From: Clostridiales bacterium
GTDB lineage: Bacteria > Bacillota_A > Clostridia > Saccharofermentanales > Saccharofermentanaceae
Assembly (NCBI GenBank): GCA_024695545.1
Contig: JAILHZ010000178.1
Span: 1 to 22,003 of the forward strand
Length of the DNA stretch: 22,003 nt
Direction of reading: 5' to 3'
Notes under the pieces: model-generated
What the model was told of the DNA's origin: nothing
The model's database searches: none
The model's input: the letters and a program-made list of their open reading frames with translations, nothing else
Shown here: piece by piece, positions 15,378 through 22,003 of the stretch
Numbering within the stretch: the stretch's first letter is position 1
Layout of the letters: the number at the start of each line of letters is the position of its first letter
Made by a program: the position numbers and the translations under genes

Positions 15378-15522
15378 ACGAATGAGGACCGGTGCTTTTG
15401 GAGCGGAAGAGAAATCGACGGGGTCTTTGGTTTTTATGCAAGGCTTTTTTAGATGAATGATTCGGGAGAGGGCCCGACTAAGGGTGCTCCGCAGAAAATG
15501 TCCGATAGGGAGGATTATTGCA

Positions 15523-17733
15523 ATGTTTGTACCTGGAAAATGGTCGGAGGACATCTGTGTCCGCGACTTTATCAACAAGAACTATACCCCGTACGATGGA
15601 GACGAGTCGTTTCTGGCGGGACCTACTTCCGCAACCACAGATCTGTGGAATAAGATCCTGGAGCTCCGCAAGCAGGAAAAGGCGAACGGCGGCGTCCTTG
15701 ACATCGACGAGCACACTATATCTACCATTACTTCCCACGCCCCGGGATATATCGACAAAGACAAAGAAAAGATCGTCGGCCTTCAGACCGATGCTCCGCT
15801 GAAGCGCGCCATCATGCCGTTCGGCGGTATCCGCATGGTCAGGTCTTCTCTCGATGCTTACGCTAGAGAGATGGATCCGGAGGTCGAGCGTGTCTTCCAA
15901 TATAGAAAGACCCATAACGACGGCGTTTTCGACGCTTACACACCGGAGATGCAGCGCGCACGTCACTGCGGTATCCTGACCGGTCTTCCGGACGCTTACG
16001 GCCGCGGACGTATCATCGGCGACTACCGCCGTATCCCGCTTTACGGTACCGCGTTCCTGATCGCCCAGAAGAGAAAGGCGAAGGACCAGATCCTGCCGGA
16101 TGTTATGGACGTTGAGACGATCCAGCAGAGAGAAGAGATCTCCGAGCAGGTCAAGAGCCTTTACGAACTTACGAAGATGGCGCAGAGCTACGGCTTTGAC
16201 ATCTCCCGTGCCGCCAGAAACTTCACCGAGGCCGTACAGTGGCTGTACTTCGGCTACCTCGGCGTTGTTAAGGAGCAGAACGGTGCGGCGATGTCTCTCG
16301 GCCGTGTCTCTACCTTCCTCGATATCTACGCGGAAGAAGAACTGAAGAACGGCACCATGACCGAGTCCGAGATCCAGGAGGTCGTTGACCACTTCATCAT
16401 GAAGCTCCGTATCGTCCGCTTCCTCAGAACCCCGGCATATGACGAGCTCTTCTCCGGCGACCCGACATGGATCACCGAGTCCATCGGCGGTATCGGCCTC
16501 GATGGCCGTCACATGGTCACGAAGATGAGCTACCGTTTCCTGCATACTCTCGAGAACATCGGATCCGCACCGGAGCCGAACATGACGATCCTGTGGAGCC
16601 CGAACCTCCCGGAGAACTTCAAGAAGTACTGCGCGAAGATCTCCATCAATACTTCCTCCATCCAGTATGAGAGCGATGAGCTGATGAGAGAAAAGTTCGG
16701 TGACGACTACGCGATCGCATGCTGCGTTTCCGCGATGCGTGTCGGCAAGCAGATGCAGTTCTTCGGTGCCCGCGCTAATCTGGCAAAAGCACTGCTGTAC
16801 TCGATCAACGGCGGTCGTGATGAGAAGACCGGCGATCAGGTCGGCCCTGTAAGAAATCCGATCACTTCCGAATATCTCGATTACGATGAGGTCATGGCGC
16901 GTTTCGACGAGACCTGCGCATGGCTTTCTAAGCTTTATATCAACACACTGAATGTCATTCACTACATGCATGACAAGTACTGCTACGAGCGTCTCGAGAT
17001 GGCGCTGCACGATGAGAAGATCGATAGAACCATGGCCTGCGGCCTGTCCGGTCTTTCCGTTATCGCCGACAGCCTCTCCGCGATCAAGTACGCGAAGGTC
17101 AAGCCGATCCGTAACGAGATGGGGCTGGCAGTCGACTTCGAGATCACCGGCGACTATCCGCAGTACGGTAACGACAACCCGAAGGTCGACCGTATCGCCG
17201 CAGAGATCGTAAGAAAGTTCATGAAGCATCTTTCTAAGCACAAGTGCTACAGAAATGCCCGCCCGACACAGTCGATCCTCACGATCACATCAAACGTCGT
17301 ATATGGTAAGAAGACCGGTTCCACACCGGATGGACGTAAAGCCGGCGAGCCTTTCGCTCCAGGTGCCAACCCGATGCACGGCCGTGACAGATCCGGTGCA
17401 GTTGCTTCCATGAGATCCGTTGCGAACCTCCAGTACGACTACAGCGAGGACGGTATCTCCTACACATTCTCCATCCTGCCTTCGACACTCGGCAAGACGG
17501 AAGAAGAGCAGAAGACCAACCTCTACAACCTCCTCGACGGATATTTTACCGATGGCGGCCACCACATCAATGTCAACGTTATTCTCAGAAAGACCTTGCT
17601 CGATGCGATGGATCACCCGGAGAAGTACCCGCAGCTCACGATCCGTGTCTCCGGTTATGCTGTTAACTTCACGACACTGACCCACGAGCAGCAGCTGGAA
17701 GTTGTAAGAAGAACTGTTCACTCGAAGTTCTAA
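15523..17733 (+). CDS. pflB: Formate C-acetyltransferase (pyruvate formate-lyase)
   Basis: A 736-residue glycyl-radical enzyme that splits pyruvate with CoA into formate and acetyl-CoA under anaerobic conditions in the cytosol. The active-site pair Cys400-Cys401 lies in [18 protein letters not shown], and the radical Gly711 in RVSGYAV near the C-terminus, both as in the E. coli enzyme (about 760 residues). The start at 15523 is chosen because GGGAGG lies nine bases before it and the protein begins like known PFLs (MFVPGKWSE); an upstream in-frame ATG at 15457 would add 22 unrelated residues and has no ribosome binding site. Its activase gene follows after 12 bases. Transcription probably starts near 15236 through a long leader with repeats. 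Together with pyk it forms the lower glycolysis to acetyl-CoA route. Confidence 0.97.
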   Translation: MFVPGKWSEDICVRDFINKNYTPYDGDESFLAGPTSATTDLWNKILELRKQEKANGGVLDIDEHTISTITSHAPGYIDKDKEKIVGLQTDAPLKRAIMPFGGIRMVRSSLDAYAREMDPEVERVFQYRKTHNDGVFDAYTPEMQRARHCGILTGLPDAYGRGRIIGDYRRIPLYGTAFLIAQKRKAKDQILPDVMDVETIQQREEISEQVKSLYELTKMAQSYGFDISRAARNFTEAVQWLYFGYLGVVKEQNGAAMSLGRVSTFLDIYAEEELKNGTMTESEIQEVVDHFIMKLRIVRFLRTPAYDELFSGDPTWITESIGGIGLDGRHMVTKMSYRFLHTLENIGSAPEPNMTILWSPNLPENFKKYCAKISINTSSIQYESDELMREKFGDDYAIACCVSAMRVGKQMQFFGARANLAKALLYSINGGRDEKTGDQVGPVRNPITSEYLDYDEVMARFDETCAWLSKLYINTLNVIHYMHDKYCYERLEMALHDEKIDRTMACGLSGLSVIADSLSAIKYAKVKPIRNEMGLAVDFEITGDYPQYGNDNPKVDRIAAEIVRKFMKHLSKHKCYRNARPTQSILTITSNVVYGKKTGSTPDGRKAGEPFAPGANPMHGRDRSGAVASMRSVANLQYDYSEDGISYTFSILPSTLGKTEEEQKTNLYNLLDGYFTDGGHHINVNVILRKTLLDAMDHPEKYPQLTIRVSGYAVNFTTLTHEQQLEVVRRTVHSKF

Positions 17734-17745
17734 TCGTTTTCGAAA

Positions 17746-18531
17746 ATGTCTGAAACAGTCAAAGGTTATGTGCACTCGATCGAGACGCTGGGCGCGGTGG
17801 ATGGCCCGGGTCTCCGCTTCGTGCTGTTCCTGCAGGGCTGCCCGTTAAGGTGCAAGTTCTGCCATAACCCCGACACCTGGCGCTTCGAGGGTGGGGAAGA
17901 ATACACCGTCGATGAGATGGTCAGGAAGATCCTCCGTTACAGAACCTATATCGCCAGCGGCGGCGTCACGATCTCCGGCGGCGAGCCTCTGCGTCAGGCC
18001 GAATTCGTCCTTGCCATGATCCGTGCCCTCCACGAAGAGGGTATCCACGTTGCGGTCGACACGTCCGGCATCTACTGCGAGGGCACCGCGCTTGAGGCGG
18101 CGCTGGAAGCCGACCTGATCCTTCTCGATATCAAGTCTTTCGATCCTGATAAGGCAAAAGCACTGACCGGTTTTACGACGGATCACGCATGGCAGCTGCT
18201 CCGCGCCCGGCAGGAAGCGGGAAAACCCGTGTGGATCCGCCATGTTCTGGTCCCGGGCATCACGCTCATTGATAAGAATCCGGCGGGCGGGGAATTCGAA
18301 AACGAAGAGGAATGGCGAGCCGCAAACACTGAACTTATCGAGGGTCTCCGTTCACTGAACGAGTATTCATGCATCGAGCGCATCGACCTTCTGCCGTTCC
18401 ACAAAATGGGCGAATTCAAGTACGAAGAACTCAAGCTTCCCTACGAGTTAACCGATACACAAGAGCCATCAGAAGAAGTCATCGGATGGGCAGAAGAAGC
18501 CCTCAGAGAGATCGGAAATCCCCTTGAATAA
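17746..18531 (+). CDS. pflA: Pyruvate formate-lyase activating enzyme (radical SAM)
   Basis: A 261-residue radical S-adenosylmethionine enzyme that puts the glycyl radical on PFL. The [4Fe-4S] cysteines are Cys32, Cys36 and Cys39 (GCPLRCKFCHNPDTW), with the SAM-binding ISGGEPL motif after them and the late VWIRHVLVPGIT segment usual in PflA. Length and N-terminus (KGYVHSIETLGAVDGPGLRF) fit the family well. It begins 12 bases after pflB without a visible Shine-Dalgarno sequence, so it probably depends on translational coupling and would be made in smaller amounts than PFL, as an activase should be. It ends at a shared bidirectional terminator. Confidence 0.96.
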   Translation: MSETVKGYVHSIETLGAVDGPGLRFVLFLQGCPLRCKFCHNPDTWRFEGGEEYTVDEMVRKILRYRTYIASGGVTISGGEPLRQAEFVLAMIRALHEEGIHVAVDTSGIYCEGTALEAALEADLILLDIKSFDPDKAKALTGFTTDHAWQLLRARQEAGKPVWIRHVLVPGITLIDKNPAGGEFENEEEWRAANTELIEGLRSLNEYSCIERIDLLPFHKMGEFKYEELKLPYELTDTQEPSEEVIGWAEEALREIGNPLE

Positions 18532-18541
18532 AAGCAAAAAA

Positions 18542-18596
18542 ATCTCTCCTGAGACGAGTTACGCGTCAGCGTACATGTTTGAGTCTCAGGAGAGAT
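18542..18596. terminator. Bidirectional terminator between pflA and the serine hydrolase gene
   Basis: Perfect 14-bp arms (ATCTCTCCTGAGAC at 18542-18555, complement at 18583-18596) enclose a 27-base loop. An A-run lies on the left and a T-rich tail (ATTCTTTGTTTTCTT) on the right. Convergent genes share it. Confidence 0.88.
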
Positions 18597-18635
18597 ATTC
18601 TTTGTTTTCTTAAGTGAATTCCGATGCGCTTCGGA

Positions 18636-19790
18636 TCAGTTGTAGTTCGACTCCACGTACTCGTAGACCATCTTGGAGACCTCTCCGATGATATCGTGAG
18701 CAGTGCTTTCACTGCCGCTCTCGGTCATAACGCAGAGTACATAATCTTCTGTGCCGAATACGATGCCGATATCGTTGCAGGCCGTTCCATGGAAACCAAC
18801 CTTGTGTGCGACGGTAGCGTCACCGGAAACCCCGGCCGGAACACCCCAGGAATACTCTGTGTGGCAGAGATCATCGATCAGGGGCTGGTAAGCCTCTTCG
18901 TTACCCTTGTAGTTCTTGTAGAGGCGCTCAGCGTATTTGGCCAGGTCGATCGCACTTGTTCTTCTGCGTCCGGCAACTGACTTACCGGTGTAGTCGGTGT
19001 ACTCGACCTTGCTTCTGTAATCAACGACTGAGCTGATCGTCTTGAGGTAGTTGTTGTTAATGGCATCCTCGCCGCCGAGACGACGGATGACCATGTTATT
19101 GCCGCAGTTATCACTGATGGTGATTGCAAGATGGGAAACCTCGGAGAGTGTGTATTCCGTGCCGTCTGCAGCGTTCTGGATCGTACCGGTACCGTACTCG
19201 AGGTCGCCGCCGTTGACGCCGTCCTGGTATCCGGTAGCCTTGTAAGCCATTTTCTCATCGAGAGAGAGCTCGCCGGAAGCGGCCTTCTCGTAGAGGTAGG
19301 TGTTGTATGCGAGCTTGATGGAAGAAGCAGCTACGATCGGCTGGTCTTCCTTGTATGCCATTGTCTCGCCGTTGTTCATGTTGATGTAGTACACACCGAA
19401 GCGGCCATTCTGCTTGCCGAGGTAATCAGCGACCTTCGACTGCAGGTTCGCAAGGTGAGCGGCACGTGTGTCCGCGTCAACGGTCTGTACCTTTGCCGCT
19501 GTAGTGGACTCGGTAGCCTCGGAAGAGGTGCTCGGATCAGAACTCGGCGGAACGATTACATTTCCGGATTCATCGGTCTCGAAAGAGATGACAGATGAAG
19601 TCTGTGCCGGAGTGACGGTTTTCTTGCTTTTCTTAGTGAGCTTGGCAATAAAGATGATGTCGAGGATCAGACATGTCATGCAGATAAAAAGGCATGTTAC
19701 GACAAAGAGCTTTCTTCTGTCATTTCTTTTCCTGCGGCGAGGGCTTCTGACGTTGTAAATGTTATAGCCGTTACGAGAGTTGTTTTTCAC
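18636..19790 (-). CDS. Membrane-anchored serine hydrolase of the class A beta-lactamase fold
   Basis: A 384-residue protein with a basic cytosolic N-terminus, one membrane helix (about 28-50), a Ser/Thr-rich linker (about 60-100) and an extracellular beta-lactamase2-like domain (about 110-384). The three catalytic boxes are visible: SxxK as SSIK (156-159), SDN (226-228), and KVG (330-332) in place of KTG. The class A Glu166 region is not clearly recognised, so the protein may be a penicillin-binding or peptidoglycan-acting esterase or peptidase rather than a true antibiotic-hydrolysing enzyme. The start codon is GTG, supported by AAGGAG eight bases upstream. It has its own promoter with a palindrome in the spacer, and a strong terminator behind it. 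Confidence 0.85.
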   Translation of the reverse strand: MKNNSRNGYNIYNVRSPRRRKRNDRRKLFVVTCLFICMTCLILDIIFIAKLTKKSKKTVTPAQTSSVISFETDESGNVIVPPSSDPSTSSEATESTTAAKVQTVDADTRAAHLANLQSKVADYLGKQNGRFGVYYINMNNGETMAYKEDQPIVAASSIKLAYNTYLYEKAASGELSLDEKMAYKATGYQDGVNGGDLEYGTGTIQNAADGTEYTLSEVSHLAITISDNCGNNMVIRRLGGEDAINNNYLKTISSVVDYRSKVEYTDYTGKSVAGRRRTSAIDLAKYAERLYKNYKGNEEAYQPLIDDLCHTEYSWGVPAGVSGDATVAHKVGFHGTACNDIGIVFGTEDYVLCVMTESGSESTAHDIIGEVSKMVYEYVESNYN

Positions 19791-19854
19791 AGTACGGTCT
19801 CCTTATATATGCGGTGCGACGTAAATCGCTTAAGTTCTATTAGTGCGTATCACA

Positions 19855-19882
19855 ATTCTAGCATCGTAAAGTTACGATTCAA
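19855..19882 (-). promoter_or_regulatory. Sigma-A promoter of the serine hydrolase gene
   Basis: Minus strand TTGAAT (19877-19882), a 16-base spacer and TAGAAT (19855-19860), about 65 bases before the GTG start. The 184-base gap to the GGDEF gene contains this promoter, and no terminator was recognised in the remainder (19883-19974). Confidence 0.6.
19863..19878. promoter_or_regulatory. Palindromic operator candidate in the promoter spacer
   Basis: ATCGTAA-AG-TTACGAT, two perfect 7-base arms, fills the space between the -35 and -10 boxes of the serine hydrolase promoter. This is a classic repressor position. It is not the BlaI/MecI-type TACAnnTGTA sequence. Confidence 0.5.
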
Positions 19883-19974
19883 TTTGCATATTGTAACAAG
19901 ACCTATACATAAGGGCAAGGAAGAGTTTTTTGATTTTTGCTCGGAATTTCAGGCTTTGTGACGATTCTCTTATC

Positions 19975-21258
19975 TTACGCGCGGCTCTGCATGCTCTGGA
20001 TCTCGGCGGATCTTAAGATTTCAGTGAGGGTTCTTGACATGTCGGTCCGAGTCGCGTAACCGAAGTGCGCGCGAAGCGGAACGCCGTTAACAGTAACGCC
20101 CGAGAAGTCACATTTGCAGATGTTGGCCAGAGCCTCTGCGGTTGCGGCATCTGTGCCCGGCAGGAGAATAAGGAATTCATCGCTGCCCCATCTTGCGACA
20201 TCGCCCGAATCTTTGACTGCTTTCTGGAGCAGTTCGCCGACTTTTATAAGCAAATTGTCACCTGTCTTGGTGCCGTAATTTTCATTGACCTGATGCATGC
20301 CCTGGATATCGATGACGATGATGCTGTAGGGCGCGACCTCTTCGCGCTCGGCCTTGGCAAAAGCACTCTCGACGTGTATGCGGTTGTAAAGCTGGGTGAG
20401 CGGGTCATGGAACGACAGGAACAGGTTCTTATTCTGCGACTGCTTGAGCGCCGTGATGTTGGTGACGTAGCAGGAAATACCGATGATATTCTTATTTTCG
20501 TCGAGGATCGGCGCGTAGTAGTACTGCCAGAAGATCGCGGTCTGGTCGTTGTCTCCGAACTTGCTGATCTGAGATGTGTATTCGCCCTTCAGCGTCTGCT
20601 CGAGATCCTTGCGGATGAGCTCCTTGATATTCTCGTCCGTAATGTGATCCAGAAGGCAGTCGCCGACCTTGATCTCACTGTGCCACATACGCAGCATCGA
20701 GTACTTGTGGCGTGTGTTGAAGGACGTGTAGCGGAAGTCGCGGTCGAGCGTGTACGCCAGAGTCTCCGGGATCGTCTCCATCATGGAGCGCTGGATCGAC
20801 TGCCACGTGCTGATTTCTTCCTTCGCCTTCTTATAGTCCTCTTCGAGGTGGTAAGAGTTGGCAAACTGCTGAAGGAATAGGCGGTACATGATGGTTGCGA
20901 GGATGATCATGAACGCGCCGTCCTTGATTATGAAAAGCACTTGTGTCCTTCTGTCTACGTGCCGTATGGAACCAAGAACGGTGTGCGAGATCGCGATCCA
21001 GATGAGCGTGATCAGCACGAAGAAAAGCACGGACAGGAAACTGTTTCTAATGAACGGAAGCGAGATCTTCTGCCACCACGTCATTTTCTTTTCTTCCTGC
21101 GTAAACGTCTCCGGCTCCGGAGCGATGGGGAGATTGTGCTGAGGAGGATACTTCGAGGAGGCTTTGGACGTAGCGGAATCCAGCGTGGCGTTACTGTAAT
21201 CGTCCACGTCGATACCGGCTTCTTTTCTCAGTTTGTCCAGATCATCTTTATATGTCAT
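19975..21258 (-). CDS. Membrane PAS-GGDEF protein (probable diguanylate cyclase)
   Basis: A 427-residue signalling protein: acidic cytosolic N-terminus, two membrane helices (about 70-92 and 106-128), a short coiled linker, a PAS-like sensor domain (about 155-272), and a GGDEF domain (about 280-425). The active-site motif reads RWGSDEF (GSDEF at 358-362), with Ser in the second Gly position. The metal-binding Asp in IVIDIQG, the Asn in QVNENYG and the Asp in TGDNLL are kept. The product-inhibition RxxD site is absent (KDSG at that position). It probably makes cyclic di-GMP without feedback inhibition, though activity with GSDEF needs testing. The start is preceded by GAGG. It sits upstream of the serine hydrolase gene on the same strand. 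Confidence 0.88.
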   Translation of the reverse strand: MTYKDDLDKLRKEAGIDVDDYSNATLDSATSKASSKYPPQHNLPIAPEPETFTQEEKKMTWWQKISLPFIRNSFLSVLFFVLITLIWIAISHTVLGSIRHVDRRTQVLFIIKDGAFMIILATIMYRLFLQQFANSYHLEEDYKKAKEEISTWQSIQRSMMETIPETLAYTLDRDFRYTSFNTRHKYSMLRMWHSEIKVGDCLLDHITDENIKELIRKDLEQTLKGEYTSQISKFGDNDQTAIFWQYYYAPILDENKNIIGISCYVTNITALKQSQNKNLFLSFHDPLTQLYNRIHVESAFAKAEREEVAPYSIIVIDIQGMHQVNENYGTKTGDNLLIKVGELLQKAVKDSGDVARWGSDEFLILLPGTDAATAEALANICKCDFSGVTVNGVPLRAHFGYATRTDMSRTLTEILRSAEIQSMQSRA

Positions 21259-21291
21259 AGCATCCTCATGTTCTTGTTGTTTTCTGTTTCA

Positions 21292-21320
21292 ATTATCTTC
21301 GCAAAAGCACTTCCGTACAA
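21292..21320 (-). promoter_or_regulatory. Candidate promoter of the GGDEF gene, overlapping the upstream terminator
   Basis: Minus strand TTGTAC (21315-21320), a 17-base spacer and GATAAT (21292-21297). The -35 begins in the loop of the inverted motif pair, so terminator and promoter would share DNA. Confidence 0.4.
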
Positions 21321-21328
21321 GTGCTTTT
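21303..21328 (-). terminator. Inverted AAAAGCACTT pair acting as a terminator hairpin
   Basis: AAAAGCACTT (21303-21312) and AAGTGCTTTT (21319-21328) are perfect 10-bp arms with a 6-base loop, 19 bases after the stop of the sugar-binding gene. The minus-strand RNA ends the stem with TTTT. Both arms are copies of the window-wide recurrent word. Confidence 0.7.
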
Positions 21329-21347
21329 CGCGTATCGGGCGGGGCTT

Positions 21348-22003
21348 TTAGGTAATATCCGCCATTGTGTAAAATCCCGAGTCGATCAGGATGGTTTTGT
21401 AATTGCTTTCGTCTACGTATATGGGCGTGCAGAGGTAAGCAGGAACATTTTTCATGCCGTTGTTGTAAGTGGCGGTATCATTGATCTCTGGAGCCTTTCC
21501 CTCCATGATGTCCGAGACCATCCGGACCGTCTGCTCTGCCATTGTACGGGTGTCCTTGAAGACGGACATCGACTGCCAGCCGGCAAGGATATTCTTCACG
21601 TTCGCCTTATCACAGTCCTGACCGGTGACGACCGGGTATTTACCGGTGTAATTCGAGACGAGTGCGTTGGTCACTCCGAGTGCAGTAGAGTCGTTGGAGC
21701 AAAGGACCGCGTCGAGCTGCGTACCGTCGCTGTAGAAAGATGCAAGAAGGTTCTCCATCCGGGTCTGGGCGAGATCGGTCTTCCAGGCTGCAGTTGCAAC
21801 GTCGATGAAATCCTTCTGACCGGACACGACGACCAGTTTTCCGGAATCGATATACGGGCTCAGAACATCCATCGCACCGTTATAGAAACTCGCGGCATTG
21901 TTATCGCCCGCGTCTCCCGCGAAGATCTCGAGGTTGAAGGGGCCTGCAGCGCTGTCGAGAGAAAGCGCATCCCGGATGTACTCGCCCTGGAGCGCGCCGG
22001 TCA
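21348..22003 (-). CDS. chvE: ChvE-type sugar-binding protein, C-terminal part (5' end beyond window)
   Basis: The frame is open to the window edge, so the N-terminus and any signal peptide lie outside; 217 residues are visible. The sequence matches the periplasmic-binding-protein family 4 (ribose/xylose/multiple-sugar type): GDAGDNNAASFYNGAMDVL, SGQKDFIDVATAAW, AVLCSNDSTALGV, PVVTGQDCDKANVKNILAGW, SVFKDTRTMAEQTVRMV, VPAYLCTPIYVDESNYKTIL. The protein captures sugars outside the cell for an ABC importer or signalling system, in Gram-positives normally as a lipoprotein. Partner genes, if present, would lie to the right of the window. The symbol is given by family resemblance only. Confidence 0.9.
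   Translation of the reverse strand, partial: TGALQGEYIRDALSLDSAAGPFNLEIFAGDAGDNNAASFYNGAMDVLSPYIDSGKLVVVSGQKDFIDVATAAWKTDLAQTRMENLLASFYSDGTQLDAVLCSNDSTALGVTNALVSNYTGKYPVVTGQDCDKANVKNILAGWQSMSVFKDTRTMAEQTVRMVSDIMEGKAPEINDTATYNNGMKNVPAYLCTPIYVDESNYKTILIDSGFYTMADIT

Larger units (their letters stand above)
1660..21328. repeat. Window-wide iterated word AAAAGCAC(T), 28 exact copies
   Basis: Plus-strand copies of AAAAGCAC start at 1660, 1731, 3121, 6371, 8739, 9140, 9809, 11681, 11717, 12855, 13494, 14529, 16785, 18156, 20359, 20933, 21023 and 21303. Minus-strand copies (GTGCTTTT on plus) start at 1670, 3690, 4369, 5435, 6571, 8406, 9374, 10001, 15392 and 21321. Nineteen extend to AAAAGCACT. The base before the A-run is almost always C or G. 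Near misses lie at 1696, 13231 and 18702. Eleven copies are between genes. Genic copies encode different peptides (SAF, KAL/KAP, VLF/VLL, KST, KHS), so the signal is in the DNA or RNA, not the protein. Confidence 0.9.

Noticed and set aside
15457..15522. Longer pflB start
   Set aside because: It adds 22 basic residues unlike any PFL and lacks a ribosome binding site, whereas GGGAGG precedes 15523.
1660..21328. The AAAAGCAC word as merely a codon or peptide effect (Ala-Lys-Ala-Leu)
   Set aside because: It is read in several frames on both strands and is densest between genes, so no single peptide preference can cause it.

Overview
This window looks like part of the chromosome of an anaerobic, saccharolytic, low-oxygen Gram-positive bacterium (class Clostridia, probably a gut or rumen lineage near Oscillospiraceae/Saccharofermentans; the species cannot be named from sequence alone). 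The reasons are RNase J, pyruvate formate-lyase with its activase, pyruvate kinase with the extra C-terminal PEP-utilizer domain, a BmrCD-type ABC exporter pair, a 3D/SH3 wall protein, a YARHG protein, lipobox-anchored or ABC-type sugar binding proteins, and strong AGGAGG-type ribosome binding sites. No tRNA, rRNA, insertion sequence, CRISPR array or phage gene was seen.

Layout, left to right: a 5'-truncated membrane protein with a YARHG domain (+); RNase J and a wall-associated SH3/3D protein (both -); a roughly 650-base gap holding a candidate promoter, a 33-bp tandem repeat and a chain of hairpins with C-rich loops; a heterodimeric ABC exporter operon (+, one-base overlap); a roughly 510-base gap holding a 53-bp-period array; pyruvate kinase (-), divergent from a maltose/galactoside-type O-acetyltransferase (+); a large solute-binding lipoprotein with an extra N-terminal region (-); a pflB leader with a triplicated GC-rich motif; pflB-pflA (+); then, all on -, a beta-lactamase-fold serine hydrolase, a membrane PAS-GGDEF protein and the C-terminal part of a ChvE-type sugar-binding protein.

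The genes fit sugar uptake (ChvE-like protein, solute-binding lipoprotein), lower glycolysis (pyk) and anaerobic pyruvate cleavage to formate and acetyl-CoA (pflBA), next to envelope functions and mRNA turnover (RNase J).

The most unusual signal runs through the whole window. The non-palindromic word AAAAGCAC, usually AAAAGCACT, occurs exactly 28 times on the two strands, where fewer than one is expected by simple base-count arithmetic. It lies in genes of both orientations, is read in several frames, is denser between genes, and twice forms inverted pairs that make hairpins just after a gene. This is how DNA uptake sequences (Haemophilus USS, Neisseria DUS) or other highly iterated genome signals behave, and I know of none described in Clostridia. 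Secondary candidates are the structured leader of the ABC operon, the 53-bp phased array and the repeat-bearing pflB leader.
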